From: a bacterium
GTDB lineage: Bacteria > Actinomycetota > Acidimicrobiia > Acidimicrobiales > CATQHL01
Direction of reading: 5' to 3'
Length of the DNA stretch: 7,253 bases
Assembly: GCA_026713745.1 (NCBI GenBank)
Contig: JAPONU010000359.1
Location: forward strand, 1-7,253
The notes under the pieces are model-generated. The model ran no database searches, was not told the origin of the DNA, and saw only the letters and a program-made list of their open reading frames with translations. A program made the position numbers and the translations under genes. Of this stretch, positions 1-6,900 are shown one piece after another. Position 1 is the first letter of the stretch; each line of letters starts with the position of its first letter.

Positions 1-299
1 AGTCTCCCCTCGTCGTACAGCCCGCGGACGACGACGGCGAGGCCCTTCGCCATGGTCTCCATCGCCTCGTCCTTGTGCTCGCCCGAGGCGAGGTGGGCGA
101 TGTCGCCCCCTGCCGCCGCCGCGACCTCGGCCCGCGTGATGGCGGGCATTAGGGTGGGCTCGCCCATCGTCCCGAAGTCGACCACCAACACCTCCAGACC
201 CTCGGACTCGATGAGCTCCTTGGCGAAGGCGAATTCGGCGCCCTTGGTGTCCAGCGCGCCGATCATGACGACGGGCTTCGGGTTGGGACTGCTGCTCAT
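1..299 (-). CDS. UPF0261 / Tm-1-like ATP-binding protein, N-terminal part (partial)
   Basis: The gene reads leftward from an ATG at 299-297 and is cut by the window start, leaving 99 residues. After a short polar start (MSSSPNPKP) comes a beta strand running into VVMIGALDTKGAEFAF, then LIESEGLEVLVVDFGTMGEP and later EAMETMAKGLAVVVRGLYDEG. The GxLDTKGxE signature near the N-terminus, followed by a second strand ending in VDFGT, is how I recognise the UPF0261 / Tm-1-like family. The plant member Tm-1 binds ATP and inhibits a viral replicase. Bacterial members are cytosolic and lack a firmly established reaction; many sit in catabolic clusters. The downstream Gly-rich nucleotide-binding region lies outside the window. 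The start is supported by a purine-rich Shine-Dalgarno sequence 5 bases upstream. It diverges from the plus-strand operon and is probably unrelated to it. Confidence 0.85.
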   Translation of the reverse strand, partial: MSSSPNPKPVVMIGALDTKGAEFAFAKELIESEGLEVLVVDFGTMGEPTLMPAITRAEVAAAAGGDIAHLASGEHKDEAMETMAKGLAVVVRGLYDEGR

Positions 300-304
300 G
301 GGTG

Positions 305-310
305 ACCTCT
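305..310 (-). promoter_or_regulatory. Shine-Dalgarno of the UPF0261 gene
   Basis: Read on the minus strand, AGAGAGG lies just before the ATG at 299-297, and its core GAGAGG is separated from the start codon by 5 bases. It is the best anti-16S match near this start and supports the ATG chosen. Confidence 0.6.
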
Positions 311-312
311 CT

Positions 313-334
313 GTGGATCCACACCGAAGGTGTG
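313..334. promoter_or_regulatory. Overlapping inverted repeats upstream of UPF0261 (possible operator or leader hairpin)
   Basis: CACACC-GAA-GGTGTG at 320-334 is a perfect inverted repeat with 6-base arms and a 3-base centre. It overlaps the 10-base palindrome GTGGATCCAC at 313-322. The pair sits about 14-35 bases upstream of the UPF0261 start, next to its Shine-Dalgarno. In DNA this could be an operator; in RNA it could be a small hairpin near the ribosome binding site. I see no convincing -10/-35 pair around it. Short symmetric words arise often in GC-rich DNA, so the role is a guess, although the repeat itself is plain. Confidence 0.3.
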
Positions 335-576
335 AGACGCAGCGCGCCGGGTGCCGCCCCGGCTCGCTGACCGCCCCCATCCACGATCTGCCTGCGACCA
401 GCTTTGCACGAGATCGCCGGCTCGTTCACCCCATCGCCGGCCCGCGACCCGCAGGTCCGGGGTTTGCGCCCCCGGGGGTGTGACGACCACCGAGGCCGGG
501 GCGGTACTCCCCCGCCGGCGGGATCAGGTGTGGTCGGCGTGCTTCTCCATTCCACACTCGAGACGCTGGGCGCGAC

Positions 577-696
577 GTGGACGAATGGCGCAGAGTCGTC
601 GACATGATCTAGAAGATCGGCGAGTACTACGACGAGGAGCGATGCCGCAGCGTGACGTACCGCCGGCCCGCCCAACATCGAGGGCGATTCACATGA
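577..696 (+). pseudogene. Possible coding remnant interrupted by an amber stop
   Basis: In the frame of 577, the translation VDEWRRVVDMI is followed by TAG (610-612), then KIGEYYDEERCRSVTYRRP and a few more residues, ending at TGA 694-696. The amino acid mix (acidic, aromatic and basic, with an amphipathic look) is more protein-like than the Arg/Pro/Gly-rich shadow frames nearby. The final TGA overlaps the ATG of the DUF6361 gene as ATGA, the arrangement expected between genes of an operon. It could be the decayed 3' end of an earlier gene that once led the operon. I do not recognise the family, the stretch is short, and it may equally be chance. Confidence 0.2.
680..684 (+). promoter_or_regulatory. 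Shine-Dalgarno deciding the DUF6361 start
   Basis: GAGGG lies 8 bases upstream of the ATG at 693-695. The open frame continues far upstream (an in-frame ATG at 351), so this site, together with the position where family-like sequence begins, selects 693 as the start. Confidence 0.6.
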
Positions 697-1991
697 CCGC
701 TTATTCACCGGCGTCAGCGCTCGGCTGGCTCGATCTGGATCCAGCCGCGAGCGAGCGGGTGGCCACGCTGCTTCGCTCTCTGGAGGAGCCGGACACTCTC
801 GACGAGTTGGGCCTGGCCACCGTGCGGGACGCCTTCTCGGCGAAGCTGAACCCCGGCACCTCGACAATCCAGACGAGGCTGCGCTACTTCATCTTCCTTC
901 CGTGGATCTTCGGCCGGCTCGAGGACCGGCGTGTCGAGGCCGGCGACTTCGCCCGCCGGCTCCGGGCGAATGAGGCCCGGCTCATCGATTGTCTCCGCCA
1001 CCTGGGGTCGGGGAACGGCGTCATCGGCTTCAGCGCCGGTCGGAATCTGAAGCGCATGCCGAGCGCCATCTACTGGGGCGGGCTGGGAAGCTGGGGCCTG
1101 CGACGGCTGGATCTCAGTATCGCCGAGTACGGGCGGCGGGCGGCGGCGCTGGGGCGGCAGCGGCCCGAACGCGACGACGACAATGAAGCCACGGCGCCGG
1201 CCACCGCGATGTGGGCATCGCTGCCCCCACCGCCCGACGACTTCCTGGAGGCGGACCTCACGTTCGACCTGACGCGCGACGAGGCGCTGCTGCTGGTGGA
1301 TCACATCCGCCGGCACCGCCCGTGTTCGTTGCCGGCGTTCTGCAGCGCCAGACCGTCGCCGGCCGGGCAGGCCGGCTTCCCGTGGGAGGTACCGACCGGC
1401 GGGATGCCCGACCGTCTCGTCGAACTGCTTCGCCATGCCCGTTGCTTCTCCGAACTGACCCTGGGACCGCAACTCGTCTACAACGTCCTGCTGGCCCGCA
1501 AGGCGAGGGCGGAGTTCGGCTGGGACACCGGCGAGGTGGAGGAGCGCCAACTCGGCCGCCTCGAGGACTGGGCGCAACTGCTCGAGGGCCGGCTCGGGGA
1601 GCTGCGCGCCTGGGCCGAGGACCTCCCCGGGTTCTGGCACGCCGTGGGCGTCGCCGGCATCAGCGGCGCCACCACGGAGTTCCTGAACTTCGTGATCCGG
1701 GCCGGGGTGGACGACCCCGGCGGCTTCGCAGAAGACCGCCAGGTTCACGAGCGCATCGCCAGGCGGGAGATCCAGCTCAAGTCGAAGCGGGCACGACTCG
1801 GCAACCGGGCGGCCCTGGAGACTTGGAGCGGCCTGCCCGGCGGCGGCCAGCTCAGCTACCGGTGGCGAATCACCCGGAACTACCTCGCCGAGATCGCCAG
1901 AGCACTGGGGATCGACGAGGCGCCGGTTATCCACGAGCCGACGGCGGTCCCGACTCCGGGGGTCGCGGCGGGGCGGGCGGCGGCGCGCTGA
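693..1991 (+). CDS. DUF6361 family protein, first gene of a candidate defence operon
   Basis: The product has 432 residues. I recognise the family from its N-terminal block: GWLDLD (residues 11-16), EPDTLDELGLATVRDAFS (32-49), NPGTSTIQTRLRYFIFLPWIF (53-73), then VIGFSAGRNLKRMPSAIYW (110-128). These match my recollection of DUF6361 (motifs like GWLDF, T.DELG...RD, PGTS..QTR.RYF...PWI and KR.PS.IYW). No catalytic motif, membrane segment or signal peptide is apparent, so it is probably a cytosolic accessory or specificity subunit; its biochemical role is unknown. The rest is largely helical and charged. The ATG at 693 is preferred because it has a good Shine-Dalgarno and the family block begins about 10 residues later; the upstream in-frame extension of 114 codons is Arg/Pro-rich and not protein-like. 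The stop TGA overlaps the next ATG by one base (TGATG), so it is likely co-translated with the PLD gene. Confidence 0.85.
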   Translation: MTAYSPASALGWLDLDPAASERVATLLRSLEEPDTLDELGLATVRDAFSAKLNPGTSTIQTRLRYFIFLPWIFGRLEDRRVEAGDFARRLRANEARLIDCLRHLGSGNGVIGFSAGRNLKRMPSAIYWGGLGSWGLRRLDLSIAEYGRRAAALGRQRPERDDDNEATAPATAMWASLPPPPDDFLEADLTFDLTRDEALLLVDHIRRHRPCSLPAFCSARPSPAGQAGFPWEVPTGGMPDRLVELLRHARCFSELTLGPQLVYNVLLARKARAEFGWDTGEVEERQLGRLEDWAQLLEGRLGELRAWAEDLPGFWHAVGVAGISGATTEFLNFVIRAGVDDPGGFAEDRQVHERIARREIQLKSKRARLGNRAALETWSGLPGGGQLSYRWRITRNYLAEIARALGIDEAPVIHEPTAVPTPGVAAGRAAAR

Positions 1992-1993
1992 TG
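1989..1993 (+). other. TGATG stop-start overlap, DUF6361 to PLD
   Basis: The TGA of the DUF6361 gene (1989-1991) shares its A with the ATG of the PLD gene (1991-1993). The sequence just upstream is G-rich but has no clear AGGAG, so translation of the PLD gene probably depends on termination-reinitiation coupling. This also fixes the PLD start, because the frame is open for 260 codons further upstream. Confidence 0.7.
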
Positions 1994-3967
1994 CTCCAGC
2001 CCGCCAACCGCCTCACGCTGATCGACGCTCTGGCGCCACCGGCCGGCTTCGGCCTGGAGTCCGCCGCGGCGGTGACCTTCACGCTGGACCTTCGGGCGCT
2101 CCTGGCGGTGCCCGCAGCGCTGGCGTTCGCCCGCCCCGACGCGATCGCCACCGGCGACGAGATGCCCGGCGGTGCTCCCGGCGCGACCGTCGCCGACAAA
2201 TCCGCCCCCGGAAACGCAGCACCCGCAGGCGCCGAACCCGACCCAGCAGGCGCCCAGCCAGACCCAGCGGGCGCCGAACCCGACCCCACGACCGACCGCA
2301 CCGCGCCCGGCGCGACCCCCCACGAGCCGATCGAGCTGCTGCACGCGCTGCGCTCCCACGCGGGCCGCCTCACCGTGTTCTGCCAGGCGGGCGAGATCGC
2401 TCTGGCGCCGTCGCGGCGGGTCTTCGCCTTCCTCGAGCAGGTGGTGGTCCCGGTTGTCGCCCCGCGCCCCGGTGGGATCGTGCATCCCAAGGTGTGGCTG
2501 CTGCGCTACGAGTCCGCGGTCGGGCGGAAGGGTGCCCCACGGCGGGAGAGCCGGCTCCGCGTCCTCGTGTCCAGCCGGAACCTCACGTTCGATGCGAGTT
2601 GGGACACCGTCGTCCGTCTCGACGAGACGACGCTCGGTGCCGGCACTTCGTTGGCCGCGGTGGCGGACCTGTTCGGGGGACTCCTTGCGAGCCCGGTCGG
2701 TGAGGTCGCCGACGTCCACCGGAGGCGGGTCGAATCGCTCTCGACAGCTCTCAGAGCCGCGAGGTTCGCCCTGCCGGAGGGCGTGGAGGAACTGTCGGCT
2801 CACGTGCTCGGCCTGACCGGGGAACGACCTTCGCCGCTGCCGGCAACCTCGGAGAGATCGCTCGTCATCTCGCCGTTCGTCAGCGACGCCTTCTTCGACA
2901 GCGTGCATCCCGGTCCGGTGCACGAACTGGTCAGCACGCCGGACTGGCTGGACAAGCTGGAGCAGGCGACGCTCGGGAAGGTCGGGGACGTCTACGTTCT
3001 AGACGACGGGAGCCTGGGCGAGCCCGGACCGGAGGGCGCCTCAACCTCGCCGGAAGATCCGGGCCGCCCTCTCGTGGGGCTTCACGCCAAGGTCTTCGCC
3101 TTCGAGAACGGCGGGCGGGCGCGCCTATTCCTGGGGTCGGCGAACGCAACCGGGGCGGCGTTCACGAGCAACGTCGAGATCCTGCTGGAGTTCGCCGGCA
3201 GTGCCGAACTCCTCGGCATCGACAGGCTGTGCGACGGCAGCGGCGACGAGCGTGGACTGCGCGACCTGTTCAGGGCCTACAAGCGCAACGAACCGGCGCC
3301 GACCACCGACGGTCCGGCTGGCCTCGACCACATCCGCCGCTCCATCTCCCGGCTGCACTTCGAGGGCGTCGTGGAGCCCAGCGGCAGCGGCTGGGCGGTC
3401 ACCTACCGGTCGCGGGAGCCGCTGGGCGCGCCGGCGGGAACGGCCGTGCACTGCCGGCCGCTGGCGTCGCCGGGCAACAGGAGGCGGATCGAACCGGACC
3501 GCCCCCTGGAGGTCCGGTTCGAGACGACCCTGGAAGCCCTCAGCGGCTTCCTGGCGTTCGAAGTCGCCCGCGAGGGCGACGACGACTCGCGGACCGCCTT
3601 CGTGGTGCCTGTCCCGCTCACCGGGGTGCCCGAGGACCGTGAGCGGATACTGCTGCGCGCCCTGATCGGGAACGCGGAGCGCTTCCTTCGCTACCTCCTG
3701 GCGCTGCTGCACGACGATCCGGGCCGAGTCGACCTGCTCGATCCCATCGAGGGGGTTGAGGGAGACGCAGGCGCCGGCGACGCCGGCCCGTTGGGCCTGC
3801 CGGTGCTGGAGAAGTTGCTGCGAACCATGCGGCGGGACCCTCGCAAGCTCATCGGTCTGCACCCGCTGATCTCGGACCTGGCGGCCGACGGCGCGCTGCC
3901 GCCGGGATTCGGTGAACTCTGGGAGACCGTCCACGCCATCGCCCTGCGGGAGGCCGAGGCCCGGTGA
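1991..3967 (+). CDS. Phospholipase D-superfamily protein (predicted nuclease), second operon gene
   Basis: The product has 658 residues. PLD-superfamily enzymes cleave phosphodiesters through a histidine intermediate; in a helicase operon the likely substrate is DNA or RNA rather than lipid (inference). An N-terminal module reads RLTLIDAL...TFTLDL (residues 7-34), followed by a low-complexity linker (about 52-110) and VFCQAGEIAL (129-138). Half-site one has H165-P-K167 with S195-R-N197 (SSRNLTF). SLVISPF lies at 290-296. Half-site two has H365-A-K367 with G382-S-A-N385 and E396. The Asp of the classic HxKx4D motif is Arg172 in the first site and Glu372 in the second, so the His-Lys-Asn pattern is closer to Tdp1- or BfiI/NgoFVII-type members than to classic phospholipases. 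The C-terminal part (LEKLLRTMRRDPRKL and after) is helical. No signal peptide or membrane segment is seen. The start is set by the TGATG overlap; the end overlaps the helicase by 4 bases. Confidence 0.85.
   Translation: MLQPANRLTLIDALAPPAGFGLESAAAVTFTLDLRALLAVPAALAFARPDAIATGDEMPGGAPGATVADKSAPGNAAPAGAEPDPAGAQPDPAGAEPDPTTDRTAPGATPHEPIELLHALRSHAGRLTVFCQAGEIALAPSRRVFAFLEQVVVPVVAPRPGGIVHPKVWLLRYESAVGRKGAPRRESRLRVLVSSRNLTFDASWDTVVRLDETTLGAGTSLAAVADLFGGLLASPVGEVADVHRRRVESLSTALRAARFALPEGVEELSAHVLGLTGERPSPLPATSERSLVISPFVSDAFFDSVHPGPVHELVSTPDWLDKLEQATLGKVGDVYVLDDGSLGEPGPEGASTSPEDPGRPLVGLHAKVFAFENGGRARLFLGSANATGAAFTSNVEILLEFAGSAELLGIDRLCDGSGDERGLRDLFRAYKRNEPAPTTDGPAGLDHIRRSISRLHFEGVVEPSGSGWAVTYRSREPLGAPAGTAVHCRPLASPGNRRRIEPDRPLEVRFETTLEALSGFLAFEVAREGDDDSRTAFVVPVPLTGVPEDRERILLRALIGNAERFLRYLLALLHDDPGRVDLLDPIEGVEGDAGAGDAGPLGLPVLEKLLRTMRRDPRKLIGLHPLISDLAADGALPPGFGELWETVHAIALREAEAR
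2225..2287 (+). repeat. Three tandem 21-base units encoding AGA(E/Q)PDP
   Basis: Three consecutive in-frame units (2225-2245, 2246-2266, 2267-2287) each encode seven residues, AGAEPDP, AGAQPDP and AGAEPDP, at residues 79-99 of the PLD protein. They differ at a few bases. They sit inside a longer Ala/Pro/Gly/Asp-rich linker, probably disordered, between the N-terminal module and the first HxK half-site. The unit length keeps the frame, so slippage could vary the linker length without breaking the gene. Confidence 0.8.
3964..3967 (+). other. GTGA stop-start overlap, PLD to helicase
   Basis: The GTG of the helicase (3964-3966) overlaps the TGA of the PLD gene (3965-3967). Purine-rich GGGAGG at 3948-3953 and GAGG at 3956-3959 precede it and could serve as ribosome binding sites. 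The layout supports translational coupling and picks GTG 3964 over a later in-frame GTG at 3979. Confidence 0.65.
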
Positions 3968-6900
3968 CCGCCGAGCACGTGGTTGGCGAGCACATCGATG
4001 TCGAGTCAACCCTGGGTGGCCTGAAGGACTTCCAGCGGCGAACCGCCGGCTGGACGTTCCAGCGGATGTTCGCCGAGGAGGATCCCGCAACCCGGTTCCT
4101 GATCGCCGACGAGGTCGGGCTCGGCAAGACCCACGTCGCCAAGGGAGTGATCGCCCAGGTCATCGACCACCTCCGGCGCACCGGCGATGCACGACACGAC
4201 ATCGTCTACGTCTGCTCGAACGCGGCGATCGCCCGCCAGAACGTCCGCAAGCTCGTCCCCGAGGGAATCAAGCCTCTGGAGGAAATCGAGCGGCTCACCA
4301 TGCTCCCGCTCGCAGATCTGGATCACGGCGACAGCCGGCGGGCGGGCATCAATCTGCTGGCGATCACGCCCGGAACGTCGCTGGACTTCGGGCGCAGCAC
4401 GGGCCGGTTCCGCGAGCGCTGCCTGGCGTACACGTTCCTGCGCGCCCATTGGGGCGCGAGCGCGATGACCGCGCCGGCTCGGCGGATCTTCTGGTACGGC
4501 ATCCGGGTCAACCCGGATGAGCGGCTGCGTCGGCTGGAGCGCCAGTTCCGGCCGCGCATCGAGGGATCATTTGAAGACTTCGCCGCGCGGCTCGCAGAGG
4601 TCGACCGCGCGCGGATTGCCGCCGGCCGACCGACTCTGCGTGAGTTGTTCGACGAACTCGCCGCCGGATTGGCTTGGAAGCGCACGTTTCCCGACGACCT
4701 GCTGAGGCCTCGCCGGGAATTGATTGGCGAGACTCGCCGCATCATGGCGACCGTCGGCATTGCCGCCCTGCGGCCCGACCTCGTGATCCTCGACGAGTTC
4801 CAGCGGTTCAAAGACCTGCTGCGGCCCGATCCGGCCAACTTCGCGGCCATGCTGGCGCACCGGATGTTCGACTACGAGGACCCGGACTCGGGAAGGGTCA
4901 CGCGGACCCTGCTTCTCTCCGCCACGCCGTATCGCATGTACACCACGGGCGACGACCCCGAGAGCGACCACTACGAGGACTTCTACGAGACCTGCTCGTT
5001 CCTGCTCAAGGACTCGCGGCGGGTGGACCGGCTGCGGGACCGGTTCGGCGCCCTCCGGCTGGCGCTCACCTCGGCCGAGTCGCTGGACGCCGCCAAGGGG
5101 ATCTGCGGCGAGATCGAGGGTCAACTGCAAGGCGTGATGGCGCGCACCGAGCGGCTGGCGGCGACGCCCGACCGCGACGGGATGTTGCACGAGCCGGGGG
5201 CGCACGTCGAGGTGAAGCCGCAGGATCTTCGCGCCTACCTCCGCTTCGGAGACCTGGCCGAGACCGTGGGGCACCACGAGCCCGGCGAGTACTGGAAGTC
5301 GGCCCCGTATCTCGTGAACTTCATGGAGGAGTACAAGCTGAAGCGGGCCGTGATGGAGGCTGCATCCGCCGGTCGCCCTCTCGACGGGGCTGGGCTCGAT
5401 CCAGGACCAGGTCTCCTGGACTGGGACGATGTCGAGGCCTACGGGCACGTCGATCCCCAGAACGGGCGACTCCGGTGGCTGCTGGACGACCTCGGGCGCC
5501 ACCGCGCCTTCGAACTGCTCTGGATACCGCCGTCGTTCCGCTACTACGACACCGGTTCGGTGTACGAGTCCCATGAGGCAGCCGGCTTCACCAAGCGCCT
5601 GATCTTCTCGGGCTGGGCGGTGGTCCCGAAGGTCGTCTCCTCGCTGGTCAGCTTCGAGGCCGAGCGCCGCGCCTACGCCGGACGCAGCCACGACTACACC
5701 GCCGACTACCGGCGACGCGGCGGCCGGCGCCTCGCCTTCGGGACCAGCGAGCGCACAACCGACCGGCCGAGGCCCGGCGAGGCGGACGGCGACCGCAGGG
5801 CGGCGTCCATGACCACCTTCGGTCTGATCTATCCGAGCCCGAGCCTCGCCGAACTGGGAGATCCACGGCCGGCGACACCCGGCGGGCGGCGCCGTGCCGC
5901 CGAAGTGCTCGCGGAGGTCGCAGGTCGAGTGAGTGGCGCCGTCGGACCTCTCGTCGGATCCGCGCCGATCGATGGGCCCGTGGATCGGCGTTGGTACTGG
6001 GCCGCGCCGCTGCTCCTCGACGGGGAACGTCACCGGTCGGCGACGTCCCGACTGCTCGCCCGCGACCTCGGGCACTGGGGAGCGGGCGAGGGCGACCGCG
6101 GGCTCCGCGCGCACGTGGCCGAGGCGCGGGCCATGCTCGACTACGGGCCCGGCGCTCTGGGCCGCGTGCCCGACGACCTCAGCGACGTGCTCGCGGAGCT
6201 TGCCGTCGGCGGTCCGGCGCAGTGCGCGCTCCGGGCGATCGGTTCCGTCACGGGGCTCCCGCTGTCCCATGAAGCGGCAGTGCTGAACGCCGCTCGCGTC
6301 GCCGGCGCTTTCCGGAACTTCTTCAACGCCCCCGAGGTCACCGGCATCATCGTCGGCGACCGCTCCGAGGAGTCCGACATCGACGAGGGCGGACGCTACT
6401 GGCGTGACGTCCTGCGGCACGCCATCGACGGCAACCTCGGGGCCGTGCTCGACGAGCACGTCCACGTGCTCCGCGACTGGCTCGGCTACCTCGGCCTCGA
6501 GGACGATGAGCGGCGCGGCACGGCGGCCGGGGACATCGCCGACAGCCTCGCCGAGGCCCTCGATCTCCGGACCTCCACGTTCCGCGTCGACGTCCCCCGC
6601 CGAGGGTGCCACCACGGGAGGGTCGAGGTCGCCCAGCGCCGGATGCGCACACGCTTCGCCGTCGCCTACGGCACCCAGGCTCTCGACGGCGGCGGCGAGA
6701 TCCGCGCCGATTCGGTCTCGAGGGCTTTCAACTCGCCGTTCTGGCCGTTCGTTCTCGCCTCCACGTCGGTTGGCCAGGAAGGGCTGGACTTCCATCTCTG
6801 GTGCCACGCCGTGGTTCACTGGAATCTGCCCGCCAACCCCGTCGACCTCGAGCAGCGCGAAGGTCGCGTCCACAGATACAAGGGTCACGCCGTGCGCCGG

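Larger units (their letters stand above)
300..692. other. Divergent intergenic region between UPF0261 and the operon
   Basis: These 393 bases separate two divergent start codons and so should carry both promoters, but I cannot identify a reliable sigma70-type -10/-35 pair on either strand. The open frames that cross it translate to Arg/Pro/Gly-rich strings with no recognisable domain and look like chance GC-rich ORFs. Visible content: the inverted repeats at 313-334; two short palindromes, CCCCCGGGGG at 469-478 and CCCGCCGGCGGG at 511-522, neither followed by a T-run and so not classic terminators; a possible gene remnant at 577-696; and the ribosome binding site of the DUF6361 gene at 680-684. 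No tRNA, CRISPR repeat or insertion sequence is apparent. Confidence 0.6.

Noticed and set aside
52..483. 143-residue plus-strand open frame
   Set aside because: Its first part is antisense to the recognisable UPF0261 gene and the rest lies in the intergenic region with no protein-like features.
469..522. Palindromes CCCCCGGGGG and CCCGCCGGCGGG as terminators or operators
   Set aside because: They are short, lack a following T-run, lie between divergent genes where a terminator is not expected, and are common by chance at this GC content.
351..692. Upstream in-frame extension of the DUF6361 gene to an ATG at 351
   Set aside because: The extra 114 residues are Arg/Pro-rich with no domain character, and the ATG at 693 has a proper Shine-Dalgarno and lies next to the family block.
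714..1934. 406-residue open frame on the minus strand
   Set aside because: Antisense shadow of the DUF6361 gene; its translation shows no family motif.
1211..1990. Upstream extension of the PLD frame to 1211
   Set aside because: It overlaps the DUF6361 coding region in another frame and is Arg/Gly/Pro-rich; the TGATG junction gives a natural start at 1991.
1880..4090. Long minus-strand frames of 347 and 321 residues (1880-2923 and 3125-4090)
   Set aside because: Both are antisense to the PLD gene, which has two clear HxK half-sites; their translations are compositionally biased with no domain.
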